Source: Cristatella mucedo (taxonomy: Eukaryota > Bryozoa > Phylactolaemata > Cristatellidae). Taken from it: a stretch of 64,000 bases of DNA. Every line of letters starts with the position of its first letter. Position 1 is the stretch's first letter. Made by a program: the position numbers and the translations under genes. The stretch lies in contig WPIO01000076.1 of the NCBI GenBank assembly GCA_009760855.2, forward strand, positions 488,001-552,000, written 5' to 3'. The notes beneath the pieces were generated by a model, which was given only the letters and a program-made list of their open reading frames with translations, ran no database searches and had not been told where the DNA came from. This document shows, in pieces, positions 1 through 60,000 of this stretch.

Positions 1-31
1 CGGCCAGACATGCTCGACCGTCTGCATGTGT

Positions 32-32
<1 letters not shown>

Positions 33-126
<94 letters not shown>
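33..126 (+). repeat. (CAG)n microsatellite
   Basis: About 31 uninterrupted CAG/AGC units. The plus-strand frame reads as poly-serine but there is no other sign of coding. Confidence 0.95.
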
Positions 127-48482
<48,356 letters not shown>

Positions 48483-48739
48483 GCAGCGTGTCGCCGTCCT
48501 CGCGCGCGCGCGCACGCCGTCGCTCTTTCGCGTGCGTCCCAGGTAGGGCCGTCGAGTCGATTCAGCGGCAAAGCAAAATATTGTCGGAGGATCCCAGGCC
48601 CGAGCTGCAGACGAAGCGACGACAGCAGCAGCAGGCGTCCGACGAGCTAAATGCGTCGTCGAACGCAGAGAAGTTGCGAACTATGCTGCTGAATCTCCCG
48701 TCGGACGCCGAGCGGCCGCCGCACGCGGACGAGCGACGG
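48483..48739 (+). CDS. SDCCAG8: SDCCAG8 N-terminal exon (start uncertain)
   Basis: The open frame up to donor GTACTC (48740-48745), phase 0, encodes LSEDPRPELQTKRRQQQQ and SSNAEKLRTMLLNLPSDAE, ending ADERR. This fits human EDARTAWPELQQ, HAVNQLKDLL and SPSRRR, and the next exon continues with NPASPVHR (human KMSPLR). The left edge is uncertain: CAG at 48480-48482 just after the TC repeat could be an acceptor, CCCAG at 48537-48541 is another, and translation could even start at ATG 48683. The in-frame stretch further left through the TC repeat is not credible coding. Confidence 0.6.
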
Positions 48740-50966
48740 GTACTCGCGGCGGCTGCGCGGCGAGAGAGCACGCCCGTGCATTCGCTCACGTGGCTCTCTC
48801 ACGTGGTGCTTCGTGCCCTTCTTTAGCGCGAGCGCGAGATGCTCACGCTCACGCTCGTCTCCAACGCTTTGTACGCCAGCCTAAGCCAGTGCTGTATCCG
48901 GGGGAATGAGAGGCTAGCAGTGATGATAATAAGAATAATAATAATTATGATTATTATTATTATAAGGCAAATGTATTTTGCCCTAAGAGAACCGAGTAAA
49001 TCTCTTTGTGGGTACTGGACATGTGTTGGAAAAGAAGTGTGTCAATTGGTTAGCGATAGCAAGCATAGTGACAAGCGTAGTGTTAGCAAACATGGTACAA
49101 GCGCACAAAGGAAAATTCACAGAGACAAAGCAAACGCTGTGAGTAACAGCTAGGTTTTAGCTTGTTTTTAAATGTCGTAAAGCCAGTCGGTGTCATGAAG
49201 TCAGTCGGGAGTGAGCTCTATGCCTTTGAGTGCATGAGAACTAGACGTGCGGTCTCCACAGGATTGTGGGTTCATCAGAGGCACGGCTGAACAGCTCGAG
49301 TCAGAAGAGCAGGTGGTGTGATGCTAATGTTATGTGTCTCGATCTGTAACTCTCAAAAGCCACTAAGACTAAGTGGATGTTACACGGGAGAGTTGTCCCG
49401 TAGCGCATCGAAACCCTAAGCAGTTTTCGGCACGAATTCGGTAGCCAACAGACGTCATCTCAAGCAACAAAGAGAAAGTGTGAAGCATATCTGAGTCAGC
49501 ATTACTGCCGATAAAGCGAGTAGCATGGACGTAGCAGCTCGAGCCACAGTCTGAAGCAAGAGAAAGCTTGATCGTTGCTTAAGAATTGTTGAAGTGAGTT
49601 CCACAGTGTAGGAAGTGCAGAGCAAAAGGTTCTGTCGCCAACGGTCTTTAAGCATAGGAATGGAGCAGCTGATTTATTGTTCAAAGAGGGCCTGAGGGCA
49701 GGGGAAGGCTGAAACAGGTGCAGCAGTTCAGCCAAGCCTGATTAGAAAGTATTTCGGAAAGATATTCCGGAGTAAGGTAACGAAGTGACCTAAAAGTGAG
49801 TGACAAAACCTTGAACTCGATACGTGGTGTGGCAGTTGCAACATTTTCAACTGATTAGCCTGGCTGCAGAATTTTTTACCAACTCTAGGCATCGTATTGC
49901 ACGGCAGGAGGAGGACTGCCTCATTGAATTTTTTCTCCATTTATCCGTGGCCCAAGCTGCAGCTTTTTCTCTAGCTGCAGCTTTTTCTCTATTTTCTTGG
50001 CCCTGTCGTAAACCATTCATTGCATTTGCTATTTAAAAGTTAGCGAGGGTGAGCAGAGTTTGGTGCATTTGTCACTTGGATACATCACGCGAACTGTTCA
50101 TTTCCAACAACTGTGACTTGCCTGGACACGTGCCTCTTGACTTCTTCACGTTGCACTGGCTGGCGACCCTGACTCATCCAACTACGAATTATTTTTCAAG
50201 CCCTTTTGAATCTCGGTCGAGATAGGCCTTTGTAAAATGCCAAGAGGCAAAATGCCTTTGCCCCTCCCAATATTGTCAGGGTCACAGTAGAAAATTGGCT
50301 CCCTCGCCGAGCTGGGCTTGCCACATAGTTAGCTAGCTGCAGCAGCTGCAGCAGCCACCTCTGGGCTGCAGTCACCAGTCTCCGTGTGGGCTCACCGCTG
50401 CACTGTTTGCTTGTCCTTCATTCGCCTTCTTTTGTTGGTACCGCATCATCCATAGCAGCCACCACCCGGCATTGTTGTTGGCATCGTTGTTGGGCGTCTT
50501 GTTGCCGTACTGGTAATGGTGGTGCCGACACCCATAAATCGCCGGAAACGTAGCTAAATAGGACGGCGTCACGCCTGCAGCCAGGAGCTCAGGCATAAAA
50601 ATCAGCCACGTCCGATAGGCAACTCCCCTTGTGTGCTTTCTGTTAGCACTTCCACTACTGCTGCCGCTGTGGAAACCAGATAGCTTTGGGATACCGTTGC
50701 ATGCATCATCTGCCAGCTGGCCCTCTGCTGCTTGCTAGCACTGGGGAGCAGGCTGTTTGCATGCTAGCCTTTCGTGGAGCTGAACAGCTTGTGATCTAGG
50801 AGTAGCTAGCTGCCTCTATTTTACCATGCTGCAACTGTATACTATGCCTTGATTTGCCAAGACACGGCAGGGCCACCGAATGGCAAATGTCCACCGCTCT
50901 TTTTTCACCTTCCTGCATTCGGCTACTGCTGTCGTCTGTCTGTCTGTCTGTCTTTCTGTCTATCTG

Positions 50967-51038
<72 letters not shown>

Positions 51039-54000
51039 GTAATTGGTCACTTCTGCAACAGCTGTTTGTACTCTAGTCTACGCCACTCTTTGCGCAAGTA
51101 TGAGCTTCGGGGGGGGGCAATTTGAATGAGCAACACTTAGGGAGGGGCAGTGATTAAAAAAGGTTAACTGATTTAACAGCCTAGTTTCTGTAGCATCAAA
51201 CGAGCCTGTATCACTACCAATTGCAGTGGGCAATAAAGGATCGCCCTGGTGAGGCCTGGGTGAGCCTTGATGGCACACTAGGTAAGGCAGTTACTTTTCA
51301 CAACCTCCATCCCGAGGTCGTGGTTTCGATTCCTGCAGTGGGCGGTCCTTTATCGCCACTGCAAGTGGTGGTGATAAAGGCTCTTCTGTCGCTATGCAAA
51401 AGAGGCTGTTAAATGAGCTAGTATTTATTTATTTTTTTCTCGGCACTCGAACCCACCATCTGGGTCGTGAAGAGCGAGCACCTTATCTCTGGGCTGAGAC
51501 CCGTGCGTGATTTTCTCGGGTTTGCCCAGGGTGTCCTATGTTTAATACCCATAATGCTTGTTGTCTCTCCTGGCCACTGGTTCCTGATCTGTCTTCCTTA
51601 GCCCTACTGTCAATGCACAAGAAATGTCTGCCGAATGCATGGGTTGTCCCCAGTTAAGAATAGCTTCAGACAAGATTGCAGTCGCAGTACCTTGCATGTG
51701 ACTAACGAGCCGTTGCTGCAACTAGGCTAGAGTGGACCCAGCAGCAAGTCCACTACTTGACACTTTGGTCTGTTGATGCAGTTTTGCTGCTAGTGGTCAG
51801 AAAATGAGTAATCGAGTTTTTAAACACCTTCCTTGTTGCTATTGTTGTTGCTTTGTTGGTCGATGGCCTACCATGGCTTCGCTCGGCACGACAGTCGAGG
51901 CCCCTAAGGGTGAACAAAGACTGCACCGTCACGCTCGAGCTGCAGGTCACGTGCCCCGGTCCGTCGCACGTTGCCGCTTCTGTTGCACTGTGCGCGGACG
52001 GTGTGCGCCAAGACAAGATGCCGTGAATGTCGCTAGCGATGAGCAGTAGCTCCCAGTGTGACTTTGTTGCCATCGAATGGCAAGAACGCTGCGTAGCTCC
52101 TCGCTCTGCAATCCCGTCTCGGGGGGCATGTTGTTTTTACAGAACCCAGCATCGCCGGTGCACCGGTGTCTGCCCGATGACGGCGGCAACGTGCCATCGC
52201 CCGAAGAGACCATGCTGGTGCTGGAGCATCAGACTGTGTACGCACAGCAGCTGGAGAACGAGCTTCACTTTGCCAAGGTTAGCGAGCAGCAACAGCTGCA
52301 CGATGCGTGTCCAGATTTACCGTGTGCACGTGTCCGGACGAGCAGCGTCGGAAAGCAGAATGCCTCCTGCCCTGGCGAGTCCGTGAGCGTGCCAGCCTGC
52401 TGCTGCTGCATGCATGCGTCTCTGCGCCGCTCGCCGAGTGCCAGAGAAGCTGCCTGCTTCGTGCCGCAGCCGGATGCAAGCAAAGCCGGTGCCACGCAGG
52501 GGGCGTAGGGCCAGCGTGCAGTGGCTGCGATGCCTGCGAGTCTCCAGCCCTTCCACGCTGCCCTTAGCGGGCTAAGCTGTATTACAGCTGGTGTCTTAAA
52601 CGACGAATCGTTTGCAAAATGGCCAAGTTTCCGAGTGCAAGTGGCTCAACCCACCGACCGCTGCACTGCTCGTGTCCCTATTGTATGCGTGCAGAAGCTG
52701 TGAAGCCGAACTACCTTGGCTCAGGCATTCCTTTCCGGTATTGCATGGCCTTCGGAGGGCATGAGTACTGCCAGCCTGCACGTGCCATCACTTGGACTTG
52801 TGAAGACAGTCAGGCAGAGCATATGCCGTCCACAGGATTTTTGCCGGGGGGGGGGATGTTCCAAGGGGCTCTACTCTAGCTTGGCTGACATGCTTTAACT
52901 CTGACGTCCAGCTGTAGTGAACGATTGTCAGTCCATAGCGGTTGCTCAGGCTGCAATGTTCTGTGATCGCCATTGTTCAACTCTCTAGCGTGCAGCTGCT
53001 CCGTCTTGCAACGCCCGGCAGGTCTGATCAGTCTCTGGCATTGCTCTTTGCATTTCTCTCCTAGGAAGAGCTTGCTACGGTCAAAGTCAAGCTATCCGAG
53101 GTCATGCAAGAAAATATTCGACTACAAAGTGACCTCAGACGTAATATTGTAAAGGAGATTATTAGTGAGGAGGTAAGATATGTGGTCTGTTGCTGTTAAT
53201 GACATGCTATGCATTCAAAAGCACAGCAGGCACGATTCTGTCTCCTCTTTCTTTTCCTCCTCCTCATCTTTCCTCCCTTCCTCCCTCTTCCCCTCCTCCC
53301 ATTGGCTCGCTCTCACTGGCGTAGGACCGGCTGCAGTGCAATCCCGTTTGCATCCGACGCTCGATGCCAGGTTCTCGGGCGAATGCTATCGAAAGCCGAC
53401 GTGAATCCAAAGGTCTTGAGGCACCGCCGTATCGGCTTAGCAAGCAAGGGCTCGTAATAGCTTGTCGTGTACCAAAACGAGTGTAAAATAACCTGCCCGA
53501 CTCGGCTGTGCACCGACCGGTGTTGCTCCCTGCCAGCACTAGGCGGCTGCACTGCCATCCAAGGTCCTTCGAGGTCAGCGTTAACTGGCAATGGCCGTGC
53601 ACCCTTCGAACCCAGAGGCAGAGTAGTCAGAGAATTACCCACAGGCTGACCAGCCTGCCTGCCTGGCTTAGCAGACGGTGGCTGCTGGCCGACCTCGGCC
53701 TGTTGGAGGTTGCTGAAAGCTCCGGGTCGCTAAATCCCAAGACTTGCCCCCCCCCCCCTGGGGCCGCATTAATTCGTCCGGCATCCGAAATGCCACTCCG
53801 GATCCTTGCAGGTAAATTCGACCGCTGCTGATCAGAACGTTTCTTGGTACTGATGATCCGGAATTAGGATAAGGACTGTATTCAGTTTATTACCAATTCA
53901 ATTTTTATTTAATAATTCTTATTTTAATTCAGTTTATTAATCATTAGAAAATTAATTTTGGTATTGATACCAGCTGATGCTTCCTGGTATCACAATCGGG

Positions 54001-57000
54001 GTGCAATCAAAAACTGACTGAGAGGCTGGATGCTTGCATAGCTTGCTATAGTTCCATTGCGAAATTGTGAAAAGAAGAGTGGTGCATTATGCACTCGTGC
54101 TCTTGTGAGCGAAAATCGAATTGCTTAGCATCCTTGTATTGATATTTAATATTCAGCGATTTCGGTGCACCCTTGCATAACCTTTTGCCAACACGGTACG
54201 TTCTCGCAATTCTTGCCTCGTGCGTGTGTGCAAGGGCTGACCGTGGGCCCTTTGGAGCAGCGCTGCCGATGTGAACTTTCTCTTTCTCGCTCACAGTGCA
54301 GCGTCACCGAGCTGGGCGCTCTGCCGGCAGGCAGCAGCCGAGGCCGCGAAGGACTGCCAGCGGTGGTGGCGGCAGCAGCAGCAGGCCACGGCAGCCTAGC
54401 AGCCAAGGCCGACTTCGGCAAATGGCAGCAAGAGCTGGTAGGTCAGCAGCAGCAGCGACCGCTGCTGCCGTCGCTTCTTGTGTGCCCACTCGTGGCCGGC
54501 TTTCGTGACTACGTGGCCGACAAGCCGAAGTACAGTAGCGAATCAAGGACGCCTCTCCTTTCAGGACCGAATCAGTGCACTGCATAAATCCCGAAACGAG
54601 GCACTAGAAGCGCAGCTCTCCTACAGCAAGTAAGACTGGCAGTGAAGCGTCGTCTGCCGCTAGTGTGACCCGCACGTGACCTGTCGGAACCGCGGCCAGC
54701 TGTAGCTGCTAGCAGTGCTGGCCGACGCCGAGCCTGATCTGCCTGGACTGAAAGCAAGCCGCGCACTAGTCGTTCGAGCGCGGGTGCCCTGTAGCCTGGC
54801 AGGAGGCACTGTGCAGGATAGCTGCTGCTGCCAGCCAGCTGCTTTCGTGTCTCCTTAGCGTAAAAAGCGACAGACTGCGGGCTGCCTATGCATGCGGCTC
54901 ACGTGAGTCGTTCGATTTTGGGCCAATTATGTTTTAGATGCTCGAGAATGAGCGGGTGCATGACATTGTAATGCCAGGAATGGCTACAGGGCAGGACATT
55001 AGCGACCATTGGATAGCTGTAAAACCCTTGGGCTACAAGTCTTGCAGTAGGGTAACTGGTTGTACAAAAGAATCGTTCATCCATTATGGATGCTGTCAAG
55101 TAGATTATGTCGCCACACTCGGGCTGCTTGCCACCGAGTACTTCCTGTCCTGGTCCTGCCTCGTGACGGCATGGTTGGTCCTATCCACAGCTGCCTTTGG
55201 CTTCAGTAGGATTGGCCAAAAATCGAAGTTTGAGTCACAGCTGATGACCGAGTTAGTTAATTGGATTTTGTCCAAGCATCCCTCAACAGGTCCCTAGTGT
55301 CTCGCCTGCATCTCAAGCTCTGTGCATTGAAAGAAAACAGTGTTTTGTATCAGTGTGTAATGATCCTGTTCACTTAACTTGGTCGCTGCTTGTGACTGTG
55401 GGTGTATATCATTTCTCATTGACCTGCAATGTCTTGCCATCAAGCACCAGTCAAGGATCGTGGTTCCGCCAGTCACTTCATGCTTCCGCGTTCATATCTT
55501 AAATACTTGCTCCACGGGCTTCCCATCGTAGCCCACCGGCTCACTAACTCGAGTCGCTTGGCTTATGCCTTTAACCAGCGTCACATCTTTTGGAGACTTT
55601 TTACTTTCAGTTTTTACGCTCCCAAAGAGTTCGGTTGGTCTGGCTGCTAACTTCCCTGATATTTCTACTGTCTGTCTTCTTCTTCTACTCGTCGTGATGA
55701 AATATTTTAAGAACTGTGGCGGCCTGCTCGGGTTAGTTTTAGTTTCTAACTGGTAATCGAATAGTATCTATGTTCCATCGAGTTTAGCCGATCAGCCATG
55801 GTTGGATAGCTTATTAGATTTGACGTAGTAAAATCTGAGCACTTGAGCCAGTTGTTTCTCGTGCTGTTCTGGTCACAGGTGCAAAATTGTCACTCGCTCG
55901 TCTTGTACGGTGACACTTGCTCACCTCTCTGCCTCCCAGGTGATTCTTTAGTTTGGCCTCCCCCCCCCCCCCCCGTTAGGCCTGCATGCTCGTTGGTTGC
56001 TTCATAGCAGGCAGACAGCTTCCAGCTGCAGCTTTCCTAACGCCGCCATATGGTTTACCTGTTACATCTGCCTCATAAGCATTTGATTTCAGCTGCATCC
56101 GGCCTTGCCCTAGCGCCAGAGCATTGCTGGCAAAACGAAAATGGTTTTCGAAGCTTTCCGGCTTGCGTTAGCGCCTACATTTGTCTGGATCAGAGCAATG
56201 CGCCATCTTTCATCGGGGGGGGGGGGGAGGCAGGGCAAAGCTTCTATTCCTATGGACTTCCCAGATTCGGATACGTTTGAATCTAGTCGGACAAGCTTCA
56301 TCTTTTAAGCATTCCTGACTAGCCAATTCATCATTTTTGAGCTCCAAGGTTTTTCAGGAATATGAACCGGGGTAATTGTGTATTGAATGACCTCGACTTC
56401 AGATTGCTGGACAGTCACTCGCTACAGTATGGCATTGATGTTGTGAAGCCGTAATGTGAAAGTCTAGTGGGTCATTTTGGAGACTCTTTAGTTTTTCAGC
56501 AACTCATATGGATTAAAAGAGCTCTTTATCTGGGCTTTGCCTTTTGTGGCTTATTTTTTTAGCATCTAGTTGTGCTTGTTCTGGTTCTTTTCACGGTTTA
56601 TACTCTCCCTCTTGCCGATATGATTGCCATGCACAACCTAGGCTTTCACTTTTATATAGATGACACTCAATTGTACCTTTTCTTTTACCCTTCCCAGCCC
56701 TCCAGCACGTCGAATTCTCTCAACTCCCTTGCTGCACATATTGATAACACCACACAGGGATGGCAGCAAACTTTCTTAAATTAAATGATGATAAATCCAA
56801 CTTACTGGTTATGAGCAAACCAAGTGTGATTCAGAAATTGGAAAACCTAACGCTCAAAATCTCGGCTCTGCCAGCATATCTCCTGTTGAATCTGCACGAA
56901 ATGTAGGTGACCTTGTACTAGACGAACACATCAGCTCCACAGTTAAGTCTGCTTACTTTCAGCTACATAACATTTCTAAAATTCGGGCTTGCTTAGACAG

Positions 57001-60000
57001 GTATACTATTTGTGACATCCCATCTTGACTTCTGTAACTCACTGCTTGCTGGTCTACCAGCCTGTGCAATCAGGTGCCCACATTTGCTACACAACTTTGC
57101 AGTCAGGCTTGCCTGTCGTGAGCGTTGCAGTTGCCATGTCACACCACTTCTCGCCGGCCTGCACTGACTCCCAGTCAGGCTTCTAGGTACTGTCACTCAG
57201 TTTTAGGTTCCTTAATTCTTTGGCTCTAGCCTACTTATCGCATCTACTCCACCACTTGGTTAACTATCGTACCACCCTTTTCGGAATCTAATCGTTTACC
57301 TCGTACGAACCTAAAATCCTTTGGAGAGTTTGCCTTTAGTTCGTATGCTCCCAAAGCCTAGAACTCACTCCCGACCGGCATCACGACATTCCCTGACCTG
57401 ACCACATGTAAAAAGAAGCTAAACCGCATCAGTGTATCGCAGCATTTAGTGGGTCTATGTGATTTGTCATTCGTGTGCTTATGCGTGCTGACACTGTGCT
57501 TGCTGTCGCTAGCAATATTTGCATGCTGACCCTATGCATGTCACCTCTAATCATGTTATGCTTGTTGGCATTAAGCATGCTGCCATTAACCAATCGAACG
57601 TGCTTCCTTTGCAGGAAATGTAAAGCACCTAAAAAGAGATTAAGTTCTCCGAAGGTGCCGTGCAAATTTATTATTATTATTAATACCTGTCCAAAATTGT
57701 TGTGACTGCGACCGGCAGACACCGGCAGGGCTATACAGTAGTAGTATGCACAGCGGATGTGCTCTACAGGCAGCATCGTGTATCTTAGTGAGACTAGTTT
57801 ATGGAACAACCTCACCCATGAGCGGACCGGTGCATTAGCGCCCAGAAAGTGACTGCGTGTTGTACGCTGCAGATGGTGACTCGCATTGCTGCGCCACGTC
57901 TTCGCCGATTACTTCAAAAAAAAATTCTAGCTGATTTAACAGCCTCTTTTATAAAGCGACAGAAGAGCCTTTACGGCTATCACCACCGCTTGCAGTGGCG
58001 ATCAAGGATCGTCCACCGAAGGATGACATTGCGATCCGCCAGCGCTACAGCAGCAGCAGCAGTGCTTCTGTTGCTGCTGCCGTTTGACGTTGCCGCGTTG
58101 TGCGCACCTGTAAGTTGCCATGGTGGCCGTAGCGCACACGTTGGCTTCTGCTTCCGCTTAGGGATGAGCTGCTGAGGTGTCGCGTGCTCATCGACGAGCT
58201 TCAGAGCAAGCTGCGCCAGCAGGAGTCGCTCGCAGCTCTGCTAAGTAGCGCCGGTGGAGGCGGCAGCCCAACTGGCGGAGGAGCAGCAGCAGACGACAGG
58301 CAGACGCAGCGACGGCTGTGCGTGGCATGCGCTCGCGCACCCGCCGTCGCCCTGGCCGGCACCACCCCGGCGGCGCAGCAGGCCGAGTGGGAGCAAGTGT
58401 GCAGGTATCCTCGAGCCCTCGTCGTCCTTGCAGCATGCGTGCAGCATTTATGCGGAGTTGTAGCGAGTGGGAGAAATTTTGCTCTCCTCGGCTCACCGGC
58501 CATCGGTGTTCGCGTTTACCTGGCGGCAGCAGTGGCGGCGGCGGCACGGTGGCGGCAGCGGCCTGAACCGGCTCTGCGGATTGGTACTCTAGATAGGATA
58601 TGTGTCACCGGCAGATATTAAATGTTTTCTATGTGCTACTTTTACGTCAGATAAACTAAGAGCTTGCATTAAGATTGCTGGGCTTTGTCAGAAACCGTGC
58701 CGGAAATCATGCAGAGGGTGTGTCGTTTTTGCCTTTCGGTGAGCGCATCCAGAGCATATCTGGTGACATCCATGTTGTGTTATGTTGTGTTGTGACAGAA
58801 TTACGCTAAAACATGCTCACCCGTGGACATGCAAGGAATGGTACGACCACCAGGTGAACAAATAGATATCCTATGAATAAACCAGGGGTCCCAGTGCCAG
58901 CTGCCTGTGCGTTCTGGCGTCAGCAACTTATTGACAATAAATTGCCTTCTCATCCGTGAACCGCGGCGATCATTTCTAGTGTGTTTGTGCTTTTGCGGAG
59001 GTGATGCGTAACCACTGCGTGTCACGTGGCCTGGGTGTGCACGGCAGCATGTGCAGCATGCCCCCATTGGCCGTATTAGCGCGCACTGCTCCGTGTTAGA
59101 CAGGCTTGGCTGCACGGCTCGAGCTGCTCGCCGTCAGCTCCTGCGCTTGCCGTTTGACTGCTCCCATCCCATGCTCACAGCGGGGCCTTTGCAAAAAAAA
59201 TTAGCGACTTCAAGCAAGCGGCTTCCGGTTCCGGCTAGCGGCGTAGTGCTAATCGTAGGGAAAGGGAGGACGCCGTCGATGCCTTGTCCAGAGCGATGTC
59301 GCAGCTCGATGCGGCGCAGAGTCGCGAAGACGATGCGCGAGACCGCGTCCGAGCTTGCATTGAGCTGCTGGAGCAGACCCAGAGGGAGAAGGGAGAGGTG
59401 AGCGTGGCGGCTGCGGCGTCCTTGCGAGCGGCGCTCCTCTGCTGCGGTCGCTAGGACGAGCTGGGCGCAGCTGCTGCTGTGCGACGTGTGCTTTCCCTGC
59501 TCCCAGGTTGTCGTTCAGCGAGAGCAGATTCGCGACGAGCTGGAGCGAACCAGGCAGCGCTGCGAGGCGGCAGTGGCCGACCTGCAGCGGCAGCTAGCCG
59601 ACGCCAAGGAATCGGCAAAGAATGAGAGGCAGCACGAAGTTGCCGAGCTGGAAATCAGGGTACGCAGTCACCACCGTCGGCCTCTGTCGCGTGCTCGACG
59701 TGGAAGCGAGAGCAAGAGGGGGAAGTAAATGCGTCGAGAGAGACTTCCCCCTCCTGCAAAGCCGGCTGGTATTGATACTAGTGGTATTTCCGGTGCATAC
59801 CACTCTCTAACTTGGGGGGCTCCATAAGAACTCCGGCGCAGTGCTTCCGTGCACCCTTGGGAATTCGCGAATGGATGGGCTTCACGGGTTCGTAAAAGTC
59901 AAATACAAATTTAGCATTACTGTTCACTCTATTTTTGTATGATGTTTTTTCTGTCAATGCAAATGTTATGAATGTGTTTTCAGTTACTGGAGAAGCTACC

